A stretch of DNA of 64,000 bases. Origin: Hymenobacter cellulosivorans. GTDB taxonomy: Bacteria; Bacteroidota; Bacteroidia; Cytophagales; Hymenobacteraceae. The stretch covers positions 3,352,501 to 3,416,500 of the forward strand of contig NZ_CP095049.1 of NCBI RefSeq assembly GCF_022919135.1, written 5' to 3'. Below, piece after piece: positions 9,276-17,473 of the stretch. The position numbers and the translations under genes are program-made. The notes beneath the pieces are model-generated. The model ran no database searches. It was given only the letters and a program-made list of their open reading frames with translations, and was not told the origin of the DNA. The first letter of the stretch is position 1; the number at the start of each line of letters is the position of its first letter.

Positions 9276-10043
9276 ATGCAACTCACCGACTCCCACGCGC
9301 ATATCTACTCCGAACAGTTCAAAACGGACCGCGACGAGGCCCTGCACCGCGCCTACGAGGCCGGCGTCACGACTATCGTCATGCCCAACATCGACCACAC
9401 CAGCATCGACAGCATGCTCGAAACCGAGGCCCGCTTCCCACAGCAGTGCTTTTCGATGATGGGTCTGCACCCGTGTTCAGTGGATAAGGACTTTGCGCGG
9501 GAGCTGTACCTGGTAGAAGAATGGCTCGGCAAGCGCCCGTTTGCGGCAGTAGGGGAGTGCGGCATCGATTTGTATTGGGACAAAACCACGCTGGCCTGGC
9601 AGCAGGAAGCCCTGCGGGTGCAGGTAGAACTGGCCAAAAAGCACGGCCTGCCACTGGTGCTCCACACCCGCGACGCCTTCCAGGAAACCGCCGACATCAT
9701 CGAGGCCGCCCAGGATGGCACGCTCACCGGCGTGTTTCACTGCTTTTCGGGCACTCCGGAAGAAGCGGCGCGGGTGCTGCGACTGGGCTTTAAGCTGGGC
9801 ATCGGCGGGGTGGCTACGTTCAAGAACGGCGGGGCCGACAAGTTTCTGCCCGACATTGCCCTGGAGCACCTGCTGCTCGAAACCGACTGCCCTTATCTGG
9901 CCCCCGTGCCCCACCGCGGCAAGCGCAACGAGCCGTCTTACCTGCCCCTGATTGCCCGCCGCGTGGCCGAGCTGCTGCGTAAAGACCCCGCGGAAATTGC
10001 CGAAGCTACTACCCGCAATGCCCAGCAGCTGTTTAAGTTGTAG
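9276..10043 (+). CDS. TatD-family metal-dependent DNase
   Basis: A 255-residue TIM-barrel hydrolase of the TatD family. Metal-binding and catalytic motifs are complete: DSHAHIY near the start, GECGIDLYWD, HTRDAF, FHCFSGT and LETDCPYLAP. TatD proteins are 3'-5' exonucleases or DNases linked to DNA repair and turnover. The ATG at 9276 gives the normal N-terminus. It lies 69 bases after the GT2 gene and could be independent of it. Confidence 0.92.
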   Translation: MQLTDSHAHIYSEQFKTDRDEALHRAYEAGVTTIVMPNIDHTSIDSMLETEARFPQQCFSMMGLHPCSVDKDFARELYLVEEWLGKRPFAAVGECGIDLYWDKTTLAWQQEALRVQVELAKKHGLPLVLHTRDAFQETADIIEAAQDGTLTGVFHCFSGTPEEAARVLRLGFKLGIGGVATFKNGGADKFLPDIALEHLLLETDCPYLAPVPHRGKRNEPSYLPLIARRVAELLRKDPAEIAEATTRNAQQLFKL

Positions 10044-10052
10044 CGTTAGCAA

Positions 10053-10227
10053 TCCTTGCGAGGTTGAAGGCCGAAGCCAGCCGTCCGCTGAAATGGGCCG
10101 AGCTTTCTGTTATGGCTAGTCCTTGATTCGAATAACAAAAAAGGCTGCGTGATGAAAGGCCATGACTACCTTCGCCGAGGACGGATTGACGCCGCTTGCT
10201 GCGTGGAATGGCCGTGCCTCGCAAGGA
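10053..10227. repeat. Palindromic intergenic element
   Basis: Outer arms TCCTTGCGAGG (10053-10063) and CCTCGCAAGGA (10217-10227) are perfect reverse complements. The inside holds further partial matches (GAAGCCAGCCGTCC against GGACGGATTGACGCC). The same words (CCTTGCGAGG, CCGTCC) occur in the element at 1755-1902, so the two are probably members of one family, this one more worn. Confidence 0.55.
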
Positions 10228-10275
10228 CCCAGGTTTTGCATTAGCCCACTCAACCACATTCGCACATTAACCGAC

Positions 10276-11358
10276 ATGCCCGTTACCCTTTCCCTGGTTG
10301 ATATTACGCCGGCCGGCCACGGTACCCGGCCCGCTACGTCGGTGCTGGTTATCTATACCGGTGGCACGGTTGGCATGGAGTATAATAAGCGTGGGGAACT
10401 GGTGCCGATGAAGTTCGAGCAGATCCGCAAGAAAATGCCCGAGCTGCGGCAGCTCAACATGAATATTTCGGTGCTGAGCTTGCCCCAGCCCATCGACTCG
10501 TCGAACGTGACGGCCACCGACTGGCTGGGGCTGGCCGCCATTATCGAGGAAAATTATGCGCAGTACGACGGCTTCGTGGTGCTGCACGGCACCGATACCA
10601 TGGCGTACTCGGCGGCGGCGTTGAGCTATTTGCTCGAAAATCTGGGTAAAACGGTGGTGTTTACCGGCTCCCAGGTGCCCGTGGGTCGTATCCGCACCGA
10701 CGCCCGCCGCAACCTGATAACGGCCCTGGACATTGCCGTGGCCCGGCACGCCAAAGCCGGCACCGTGCGTGTGCCTGAAGTATGCGTGTTCTTCAACGAC
10801 CTGCTGATTCGCGGCAACCGGGCCAAAAAGGTGGAAAGCCAGCAGTACAACGCTTTTCGCAGCGAAAATTACCCGCCCCTGGCCCGGGCCGGTATTGAGG
10901 TGGAATTCGACGATATGCAGGTGCGCCATCTGCCTTCTGCGCCCTTGCGCGTGCACCAGCACCTCGATGAGCGAGTCGTGATTCTAAAGCTGTTTCCCGG
11001 CATCACCGAGCGGATCGTGCGGGCCGTGCTGGAGGTCGACGACCTGCGCGGCTGCGTGCTCGAAACCTACGGCTCGGGCAATGCGCCCACCGCGCCGTGG
11101 TTTTTGCGCTGCCTCGGCGATGCCCACGCCCGCGGCGTACAGATTCTCAACGTGAGCCAGTGCGAGGAAGGCCGCGTGATTCAGGGGCAGTACGAAACCA
11201 GCTCCCAACTCACTGAGCTGGGCATCATTGGCGGTGAGGACATCACCACCGAAGCCGCCATCACCAAGCTCATGTTTGTGCTGGGCCTAAACCGCAGCCC
11301 CCGCGAAACAGCCCATTTGCTGGCCCAGGACCTGCGCGGCGAAATATCTTTAGGCTAA
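10276..11358 (+). CDS. ansA: Type I L-asparaginase
   Basis: A 360-residue cytoplasmic amidohydrolase that converts L-asparagine to aspartate and ammonia. The first catalytic loop is VIYTGGTVGM (nucleophile Thr in TGGT) and the second triad appears in LHGTDTMAYSAAALSYLLEN. The late segment ETYGSGNAPT is also family-typical. Length matches bacterial type I enzymes, and there is no signal peptide. The start ATG 10276 (MPVTLSLVD) was chosen over an in-frame extension that lies in the repeat element. The tRNA-Ser gene follows 65 bases downstream. Confidence 0.92.
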   Translation: MPVTLSLVDITPAGHGTRPATSVLVIYTGGTVGMEYNKRGELVPMKFEQIRKKMPELRQLNMNISVLSLPQPIDSSNVTATDWLGLAAIIEENYAQYDGFVVLHGTDTMAYSAAALSYLLENLGKTVVFTGSQVPVGRIRTDARRNLITALDIAVARHAKAGTVRVPEVCVFFNDLLIRGNRAKKVESQQYNAFRSENYPPLARAGIEVEFDDMQVRHLPSAPLRVHQHLDERVVILKLFPGITERIVRAVLEVDDLRGCVLETYGSGNAPTAPWFLRCLGDAHARGVQILNVSQCEEGRVIQGQYETSSQLTELGIIGGEDITTEAAITKLMFVLGLNRSPRETAHLLAQDLRGEISLG

Positions 11359-11398
11359 TTCTGGCTCCTCCGGGCTTGTGTATCCGGAAAAAGGGCCG

Positions 11399-11406
11399 TT
11401 ACTTTG
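11399..11406 (+). promoter_or_regulatory. Candidate -7 box of tRNA-Ser
   Basis: TTACTTTG differs from TAnnTTTG at one position. It is 18 bases upstream of the tRNA 5' end, a fitting distance for a short leader. Confidence 0.4.
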
Positions 11407-11423
11407 CACCCGATTACCGACCC

Positions 11424-11511
11424 AGAGAGGTGTCCGAGTGGTCGAAGGAGCACGCCTGGAAAGTGTGTATGGCTCAAAAGGTCATCGTGGGTTCGAATCC
11501 CATCCTCTCTG
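11424..11511 (+). tRNA. tRNA-Ser (anticodon GGA)
   Basis: A class II tRNA of 88 bases. The acceptor stem pairs AGAGAGG (11424-11430) with CCTCTCT (11504-11510), with discriminator G 11511. The anticodon stem CACGC/GTGTG holds the loop CTGGAAA with anticodon GGA at 11458-11460. A long variable arm (ATGGCTCAAAAGGTCAT) and the T-loop GTTCGAATCC follow. CCA is not encoded. The gene reads the UCC/UCU serine codons. Its 3' end is repeated at 15184-15199. Confidence 0.95.
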
Positions 11512-11513
11512 CA
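11498..11513 (+). repeat. Left copy of tRNA-Ser 3'-end repeat (candidate attachment site)
   Basis: TCCCATCCTCTCTGCA forms the 3' end of tRNA-Ser and is found again, identical over 16 bp, at 15184-15199. Similarity continues into the terminators that follow both copies. Confidence 0.65.
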
Positions 11514-11515
11514 TA

Positions 11516-11549
11516 AAACCCCGTTTGCATTACGCAGGCGGGGTTTTTG
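11516..11549 (+). terminator. Terminator of tRNA-Ser
   Basis: AAACCCCG pairs with CGGGGTTT around a short loop and runs into TTTTTGCTTTT. It starts about 5 bases after the tRNA. Confidence 0.8.
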
Positions 11550-12106
11550 CTTTTCTGGGGTACGCGTAGGGGTACACGCCATCTGTATGGATATATAACC
11601 GTGCGCGGTAATCGGCTTAATTTTGAGCCGATAGATTATCTTTGCCTTGCCCGTTGGGTAAGTAGTTGCCAGCTCCTATCCATGGGCAAGGCCGTTGCGT
11701 CGAGAGATGTGGCGGCCTTTCTTTTTGTAAATAATAGGCCGCAAAACCGGCAAAAGGTAGGGGCTCTGGCAAGGATGATTAAGTACCCTAAATTCCAGGC
11801 TCCTTACCAGAGCATCGATACCGTTGATATCTTCAATGGACATTAGCCATAGCTGCAGAACTTATATTGCCGGGCTCTGATGAAATGCCCCGGGCCCCAG
11901 CCGGGACTTAACTTTTGGGGGTGAATTATGCACGCGTGTACGTTCAGCTCTGGTCTACGGTGTAGCTGGCAACCGGCGAAGGAATTGCACTCCCTACCGG
12001 GTAACGCACCGTGCGAGCCCATAAACGCCTGCAATTTACGGGCGCTACGGTGTGATGAAGGGCTAGTAACCTAAACGACCGTTTTCCTGAACGAGAACAC
12101 TCTCAC
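11550..12106. other. Intergenic stretch with two TAnnTTTG boxes, no supported gene
   Basis: This 557-base stretch has TAATTTTG at 11618-11625 and TATCTTTG at 11637-11644, both exact -7 consensus matches. They are followed by a stem CCTTGCCC/GGGCAAGG (about 11644-11691). A 99-codon plus-strand frame ends at 11846 but shows no recognisable domain or credible start, so it is not called. A small RNA starting near 11650 is possible. Confidence 0.4.
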
Positions 12107-12538
12107 ATGAACATCTCCCTCACGATGCAGTACTGCTGCCTGCTGCTGGGAACGGTTGTCGGCTGTACACCAAGTAGCGATGAAGTGGTCTCAGTGCCTT
12201 TACTGGAAGGAACTTGGCGTAATTACGGTACGGCGTATCGGTATTACAACGCGGCACACCAGCTCATTAGCCGTGACTCCGCGGAGGGGAAAGCGTTAGG
12301 CAGCATGGTCATCACCAGCAAGGCCATTCACTTGTACCGGGATGGGGGCGAACCTATGGAGACGTGGCCCTACGAGCGGCACAGCGACACCATCCGATTG
12401 GAGAACAGAGACGGCGGGTATTGGACCATCTTACAACTCACCCCACACCGGCTCGTGACTAAGGTGGAAGGCCCTGTCCCTTTTGCTAATGAGACCGACA
12501 CAGCACGCTGCGCCTTTATTAGCTATTACGTTCGATAA
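12107..12538 (+). CDS. Hypothetical lipoprotein
   Basis: A 143-residue protein with a lipoprotein signal (hydrophobic CCLLLGTVVGC, lipid-anchored Cys near residue 20). It is therefore probably attached to the outer or inner membrane facing the periplasm. The mature part (LLEGTWRNYGTAYRYY, later GGYWTILQLTPHRLVTK) has the start and spacing of lipocalin-like beta-barrel proteins of Bacteroidota, but no clear family motif. Either ATG 12107 or ATG 12122 could be the start. It lies in the putative island and no function can be given. Confidence 0.6.
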   Translation: MNISLTMQYCCLLLGTVVGCTPSSDEVVSVPLLEGTWRNYGTAYRYYNAAHQLISRDSAEGKALGSMVITSKAIHLYRDGGEPMETWPYERHSDTIRLENRDGGYWTILQLTPHRLVTKVEGPVPFANETDTARCAFISYYVR

Positions 12539-12595
12539 CAAGCAATGGACAAACGCTCCTTTCGGGGGAACAATCGTTTCGCTGAACTTTACTAA

Positions 12596-12877
12596 GAAAT
12601 AGACTGTGAGCCCGAACATATTACTATTTACTACGCAACAGGCAATTGTTGGCTTGAGGCCATTTGGCTGCCTATTGTATTTCTGAGTGAGGTAGTTAAA
12701 GTATTTCACAAGCCTTTATCCCTGTCAATCACAAGGTTGCTCGCCCTTGCCAGTATAGGATTAAGTCTATTATACCTGTATATTTTCGAGCTATCCTATC
12801 CAGTTAATGTGTTTTACTTTTCTATAGCAGGTATCTTCTCGGTAGTTCTGCTAATTCGCAATCTAATGGTGAAATAA
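12596..12877 (+). pseudogene. Startless small membrane-protein frame
   Basis: After a TAA at 12593-12595 the frame stays open for 93 codons. It encodes two clear hydrophobic helices (roughly AIWLPIVFLSEVV and LLALASIGLSLLYLYIFEL, with a third, FYFSIAGIFSVVLLI) and ends LMVK-stop. There is no ATG or GTG in a sensible place. Upstream in the same frame, ATG 12545 begins 16 codons that are stopped by that TAA. The simplest reading is a small membrane-protein gene broken by one nonsense change. It fits a decaying island, but the family is not recognised. Confidence 0.45.
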
Positions 12878-13077
12878 CTATATGTTATGGCCGTTTTGGC
12901 AAAAGTTCGTTCTGATATTTCGACCGTTTGCCTAAACACTGCAGGGCGTGAATTACATGCTGTGAATGGCCGTATATAGAACGTAAATAGCTTAATGCTA
13001 GCTTCTTTTCTGTTGCCGATGGTGTTAAGCAACACCTGCTTTTAGCCCCTTCCTTGCTCTCGCCTTGCCACTGTACC

Positions 13078-14181
13078 ATGAGAAAAAAACTGCTTAGCTC
13101 CCTGTTGCTAGCCCCGTGCTTGGCTTGTGCGCAACCGTCTTACCCATTCGTTGTAAAAGGGAGGATTGGCCGGTTGGACGCTCCAGCCAAAGTTTACCTG
13201 ATGTACGGCGCACGAGTGGATTCGGCCTGGCTACGAAATGGGAAATTCGAGCTGAAAGGCACCACGGATCTGCCCTTCCCGGCCGAGTTGGTATTGGAGC
13301 GTCAGGGCAAACGGCGAGACAAGCTACACGGGGAAGGGGCGTATTTTAAGTCGCCCGACCGAACGACGGTCATGCTAGAGCCCGGCCCGGTGGTCATCAC
13401 CAGTTCCGATTCGCTCCGCAACGCGCACATCACGGGTGGCTCTCTCACCGCAGACTATCAGCAGCTGCACACAATAGAGGACGCTATTTTCAGCAAGCCA
13501 AAAACCGCCCCCCAAGAACAACTACAAGCTTATATCCAAGCTAAAAAGGCCTTTATCAAAGCGAATCCTTCTTCGTGGATGAGCCTGTATGTGCTCTGGC
13601 AACTCAATCAGGTCGAGCAGCCCCAGTATGCCGAGGTTGCTCCACTCTATGAAGCGTTCAGCTCCGCCTTGCGTAACAGTGAGCCCGGCCGCCGATATGG
13701 CGAGTTGCTCCAAGGGCTACAGGCAACTCAAGTGCGCGCGCCGGTACCTGCTGGTGATCTTACCGGCACTCCCGCCCCTGCGTTTACCCAGCCTACACCC
13801 GATGGTCAGCCCGTATCGCTTGTGAATTACTGTGGTAAGTACGTTCTGATCGACTTCTGGGCCTCCTGGTGTGGCCCCTGCCGTAAAGAGAACCCCGCCC
13901 TGCTCCAAGCTTATAATATCTATCACGGCCGAAACTTCGAGATTCTTGGAGTCTCGTTGGACGATGAGAAAAGCCGCACGAAATGGGTGAAAGCGATTGC
14001 CGATGATCACTTGCCCTGGACGCAAGTGTCGGATTTACGCGGCTGGAAGAATCAGGCTGCTCTCCTGTATGGCGTGCAAGCCATTCCACAGAATTTTTTG
14101 GTGGACCCGATGGGCAACATCGTGGCGATTGACCTACATGGGGAAAAACTACAAACCACACTAGCGCAATTTATTGAATAG
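13078..14181 (+). CDS. TlpA-like thiol-disulfide protein with DUF4369 domain
   Basis: A 367-residue exported oxidoreductase. After a signal sequence (LLSSLLLAPCLACAQ) residues about 25-120 resemble DUF4369, which often precedes a thioredoxin domain in Bacteroidota. The last 140 residues form an AhpC/TSA-type thioredoxin fold with FWASWCGPCRKENP and the cis-Pro region GVQAIPQNFLVDPMG. It is likely to reduce disulfides in the periplasm. The LACA signal end could be cut by signal peptidase I or II. ATG 13078 is preferred over an in-frame upstream ATG because the signal peptide begins there. Confidence 0.85.
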   Translation: MRKKLLSSLLLAPCLACAQPSYPFVVKGRIGRLDAPAKVYLMYGARVDSAWLRNGKFELKGTTDLPFPAELVLERQGKRRDKLHGEGAYFKSPDRTTVMLEPGPVVITSSDSLRNAHITGGSLTADYQQLHTIEDAIFSKPKTAPQEQLQAYIQAKKAFIKANPSSWMSLYVLWQLNQVEQPQYAEVAPLYEAFSSALRNSEPGRRYGELLQGLQATQVRAPVPAGDLTGTPAPAFTQPTPDGQPVSLVNYCGKYVLIDFWASWCGPCRKENPALLQAYNIYHGRNFEILGVSLDDEKSRTKWVKAIADDHLPWTQVSDLRGWKNQAALLYGVQAIPQNFLVDPMGNIVAIDLHGEKLQTTLAQFIE

Positions 14182-14554
14182 GCACAGCCCAGTTTGGGTT
14201 GAGGTAATCTATTTATCCGAAATGGGCAGCAGGGATAGGCCAAGAAATAAACTTATCATCCTGGGAAAGTACCGAGCTGGCCGCGCCCTGGAAGGAGGCT
14301 CAAGCCCGTCCTTATTTCGAGAGTTATCCGAAAACGCCCCTTATGGTAAGGGACCCTATCCAGATAAGCGCAGGAGTGGTTGCATTTTCACACGGCCTCT
14401 AAAACGCTCAATTATCTTCCGTCCGTTTTCGTGAATAGGGCCGGTCAGACCTTGAAAAAGTGGTAGCTTGTGATCACCCCGTGGCTGCCTTATTGTCCTT
14501 GATTGTCCTTGGAGAGGACCGAGCCATTTTTTTGCGCACTTTACGCCCTGTTGA
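14182..14554. other. Gene-free stretch with a 64-codon relic frame
   Basis: No complete gene is supported. From 14208 to 14402 one plus-strand frame is open for 64 codons with protein-like composition (PWKEAQARPYFESYPKTPL and following) but has no start before it. It could be the tail of a lost gene. The direct words TTGTCCTTGATTGTCCTTGG lie just before the next gene. Confidence 0.3.
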
Positions 14555-15145
14555 ATGAAGCATTGCTCCGTATTTGCCGGCCGCCGGTGGTTGCTGTGGG
14601 TCGGCCTCGTCGGCTTGCCCAGCGCGGGTTGGGGGCAAGCCCCGCTGGGCGGGCGCCTGTACCCCATGACGCACCGCTTTGCGTACGCGGCGGTCGTGCC
14701 GGTCGCCGGCGTCAGCCAGGCGGACTTGGTTCTCCGAGCGCGCGCGTGGGCCCAGCGGGCCGCGTCGGCTGGCCAAGTCCCGGTCCTGGCCACTGGTCCC
14801 GATACAGAAGTGGTGCGCACGACCGCTGCCCGCCCCTTTGCCTACGATTGGGGCGGGAAAGCCCTGCTGTGTGAGTTGCGCTACACCGCCACGATCTCAG
14901 TGCGCGCGGGTCGCTACAAGTACGAACTGAAGGATTTCGTCTTGGTGGAACCCGGCGCGGGCCGGTATCCGGATTCTACCACACCCGCCGAGACCTACTA
15001 CAACGGCAGCTTTCATCCCTACAACGACCGCGCGTCGCGGTTCCAAGTCACCATGCGCACGTGCTTCACCGAAACCGTGAACGAGGAGTTGGCTCGATTG
15101 CAAGAGGACATGCGCAAGCCTGTCCGCACGGCGAGGAGCGAATAG
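14555..15145 (+). CDS. Exported DUF4468-like protein
   Basis: A 196-residue protein with an N-terminal signal (WLLWVGLVGLPSAGWGQA). The centre has the alternating pattern YTATISVRAGRYKYELKDF seen in DUF4468 proteins, exported Bacteroidota proteins with a TBP-like fold and unknown role. The C-terminus is helical and charged. It is the last gene of the putative island, and the right-hand tRNA repeat follows 38 bases later. The codon and base mix is very GC-rich, unlike the lipoprotein at the left of the island. Confidence 0.6.
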   Translation: MKHCSVFAGRRWLLWVGLVGLPSAGWGQAPLGGRLYPMTHRFAYAAVVPVAGVSQADLVLRARAWAQRAASAGQVPVLATGPDTEVVRTTAARPFAYDWGGKALLCELRYTATISVRAGRYKYELKDFVLVEPGAGRYPDSTTPAETYYNGSFHPYNDRASRFQVTMRTCFTETVNEELARLQEDMRKPVRTARSE

Positions 15146-15183
15146 GCTAACGCGTTGGGCCAGCAACCACATACAAGGAGCAG

Positions 15184-15199
15184 TCCCATCCTCTCTGCA
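15184..15199 (+). repeat. Right copy of tRNA-Ser 3'-end repeat (candidate attachment site)
   Basis: TCCCATCCTCTCTGCA is identical to the last part of tRNA-Ser at 11498-11513, but no tRNA body stands in front of it. Downstream bases TAAAGCCCGTTTGCA also resemble those after the tRNA. Confidence 0.65.
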
Positions 15200-15201
15200 G
15201 T

Positions 15202-15236
15202 AAAGCCCGTTTGCAAGCCGCAAGCAGGCTTTTTGC
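15202..15236 (+). terminator. Terminator-like hairpin after the right repeat
   Basis: AAAGCC and GGCTTT, with an inner TTGC/GCAA pairing, form a stem followed by TTTTTGCTTTT. It is a diverged copy of the tRNA-Ser terminator and would now serve the DUF4468-like gene. Confidence 0.65.
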
Positions 15237-15568
15237 TTTTAATCGGCCTGCAAACCGGCGCCGTTTTTCAGGAGCTAGAGCTCTAAAGTCAATGCCGCTG
15301 GCCAAATTAGGTTCGGTGTGGCTTGGGCTGTCAACAAGCCCGGGTAGCCCAGCGTGCGGCAGGGGGAACGTGGTTCAGCTCGGCAATTCAACCCACAGAA
15401 ATGTGGGGCAAGCCCGCCGGAGTAAGCTCGGCATTACGCAATGTTGAGTTATATTCGCTATTCAGCCAGTGGGTTAAACAACTTGCCGTCGTGCTTGTAG
15501 TTGCTTTTTCACTACCCGGCAACTTTTCAGTAGCTCCTCCGCCGTGCTATTGGCACTTTTCCCATTGT
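15237..15568. other. Intergenic stretch before histidine kinase
   Basis: No gene or clear promoter is seen. The kinase frame extends through part of this stretch, but that extension lacks conserved sequence. Confidence 0.3.
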
Positions 15569-17410
15569 ATGCCGCATTCCTCCCTGCCTGATAGTTCTTT
15601 TCTTTCGCCCGAGCACGGCTTGGCAGATCAGCGGCCGGCCGCGCTGCCGCTGCAGGTTCTCTACAGGCTGCCCGGCGCGGTGCTGGTCCTCGGTGCGGCA
15701 GGCGTGGTGGAATTGGTGAATCCTGCGGCCGAGCAACTGCTCGGCCACCGTTCGGAGGCCCTGCTGGGCCACGCGTTGGAAGCCGTGCTGCCGGCGGATC
15801 TATGCCAACAGTTGCGGCAGGCGGCGGCTCAGGCCGAAACTTGGCGGCTGGAGTACTATGCGGCGGGCCGGCAGCAATGGTTTGGCTGGACCGGTGTGCC
15901 GCTGGAAAGCGGCCTGTTGCTCACCATTGAAGATATAACTGCCGCCAAGCAAGCCGGGCAGGAGCTGCAGCAAGCCTACGCCCAGCTCGAAGCTATTTTT
16001 GAAGCCGTGCCGCTGCAACTGGGTTACTATCAGGCCGTGCGCGACGCCCAGGGCCAGCTTATCGACCTGCGCGCCGTAGCGGTAAACCATGCCTCCACTG
16101 CCCTCATGCAGTTGCCTGAGATCCCTAGCCCGCAGCTTATGTCGACCCAATTGCCGGAGCTGCGGAACTTACCAGTCTGGCAAATCATCACCCAGGTTAT
16201 CGAAACCGGGGAATCACAGCACCTAGAACTGGAACACCACTTCCAGGACCAGATCCGGTGGCTCGACGTGTCCTACGCCCGCCTGGGCGACGGGCTAATC
16301 AATGCCTCCCTCGACATTACCACCCGCAAGCAGTTGGAACAGGAGCTGCGCGCGGGCAAAGATCGGCTGCAGGCCATATTCGACAGCTCTACGCTGGCCC
16401 TGCACGTGCTGCGCAGCATCCGCGACGCGGCCGGCCGCATCATCGACTTCGAAGTAGTGCAGGCCAATAAAACGGCGGAGGTAGAAGCCAATGGCCCCCT
16501 CATCGGGCGACGCATGCTCGTCGACTGGCCCCATAGCCGCGCCGTTGGGCTCTTCGATGGAGTAATGCGCACTGTCGAAACCGGTCAGCCCCTGGACATG
16601 GAACATTATTTTGACGGCGACGGATTTCAGGGCTGGTTTCGCTGGACGGCCGTTAAGCTCGGCGACGGAGCGGCTTCCACCGTGGAGAATATCACGGCCC
16701 GCAAGCAGGATACGGCCGAGCTGCTGCGCCTAGAGCGCGTGCAGCAGCAACAGCTGGCCAACGCCGTGCTGGCGGCCCAGGAAGCCGAACGCCGCCGCAT
16801 CGCCGAAAGCTTGCACAACGGGCTGGGGCAGCAGCTCTACGCCACCCAACTGCACCTCGACGGCCTGACTGCCACCACCGCTGAGCCGGTCTTTCGGGAG
16901 CGCAAAAACCGGATTACGCAGCTCTTGCACGCGGCCATCTGGCAAACCCGCGCCCTCTCGCACCAACTCATTCCCACCGAGCTTGAGGATTTCGGGCTCG
17001 TAGTGGCTTTGCAGGGTATCTGCCGCGACTTTACCACTCCGCAGCTGCGCTTTACGAGTGAGGTAGCCGCGGTGCCCACGCTGCCACCAGCGCTGGAGCT
17101 GGCCTTTTTTCGCATGGCCCAGGAGCTGGCCAACAACATCGTCAAGCATGCCCAGGCGTCGGAAGCTACCCTGCACCTGCGCGCGCCAGCCGGATGGCTG
17201 GAGCTCTGGGCCGATGACAACGGGCGCGGGTTTAGCCCTGAGACCAAGCCAGCCCAGGGTATGGGCCTGCAAATGCTCACCGACCGGGTAAAACTGCTGG
17301 GCGGCAACCTCAGGATTGATTCTTCGCCCAACTGCGGCACCCAGGTTCGAATCCGGATTCCGCACCGCACTTCGCCACCAGGCAACCCACCGGCAGTAGG
17401 CTCGGTCTAA
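15569..17410 (+). CDS. PAS-domain sensor histidine kinase, NarL/DesK class
   Basis: A 613-residue kinase with no evident membrane helix. Three PAS-like domains (about residues 25-125, 135-250 and 260-380) come first, then a HisKA_3 dimerisation helix pair with RRRIAESLHNGLGQQL (phospho-acceptor His 416). A HATPase domain follows with LANNIVKHAQAS (N box) and DNGRGF and QGMGLQMLTDRV (G boxes). This class usually signals to a LuxR/NarL-type regulator, but none is adjacent. ATG 15569 (MPHSSLPD) was chosen because the first PAS begins shortly after it. Confidence 0.88.
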   Translation: MPHSSLPDSSFLSPEHGLADQRPAALPLQVLYRLPGAVLVLGAAGVVELVNPAAEQLLGHRSEALLGHALEAVLPADLCQQLRQAAAQAETWRLEYYAAGRQQWFGWTGVPLESGLLLTIEDITAAKQAGQELQQAYAQLEAIFEAVPLQLGYYQAVRDAQGQLIDLRAVAVNHASTALMQLPEIPSPQLMSTQLPELRNLPVWQIITQVIETGESQHLELEHHFQDQIRWLDVSYARLGDGLINASLDITTRKQLEQELRAGKDRLQAIFDSSTLALHVLRSIRDAAGRIIDFEVVQANKTAEVEANGPLIGRRMLVDWPHSRAVGLFDGVMRTVETGQPLDMEHYFDGDGFQGWFRWTAVKLGDGAASTVENITARKQDTAELLRLERVQQQQLANAVLAAQEAERRRIAESLHNGLGQQLYATQLHLDGLTATTAEPVFRERKNRITQLLHAAIWQTRALSHQLIPTELEDFGLVVALQGICRDFTTPQLRFTSEVAAVPTLPPALELAFFRMAQELANNIVKHAQASEATLHLRAPAGWLELWADDNGRGFSPETKPAQGMGLQMLTDRVKLLGGNLRIDSSPNCGTQVRIRIPHRTSPPGNPPAVGSV

Positions 17411-17473
17411 CTAGCCAGCCTTGCGGCTATAAGGCAAAAAGCCCGGCAATGAGCCTGCGTGGCGGGCCTGGCT

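Larger units (their letters stand above)
11512..15199. mobile_element. Putative relic genomic island at tRNA-Ser
   Basis: The segment is bounded by the tRNA-Ser 3' end on the left and a partial copy of it, with a similar terminator, on the right. Such a direct repeat is what a tyrosine integrase leaves when an element enters a tRNA gene. Inside lie three small exported proteins, one startless membrane-protein frame and other decayed sequence, and parts of it are visibly richer in A and T than the flanks. No integrase or transposase is visible, so the element, if real, has lost its machinery. A deleted tandem tRNA-Ser pair is the main alternative. Confidence 0.5.

Noticed and set aside
11547..11846. 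99-codon frame after the tRNA terminator
   Set aside because: It starts within the terminator region, has no motif, and overlaps promoter-like boxes and a hairpin.
14174..14434. 86-codon plus frame after the thioredoxin gene
   Set aside because: It begins inside the end of the preceding gene and has a low-quality composition. The other frame at 14208-14402 looks more protein-like.
11512..15199. Active integrative element
   Set aside because: No integrase, relaxase or transposase can be read on either strand, so only a relic is claimed.
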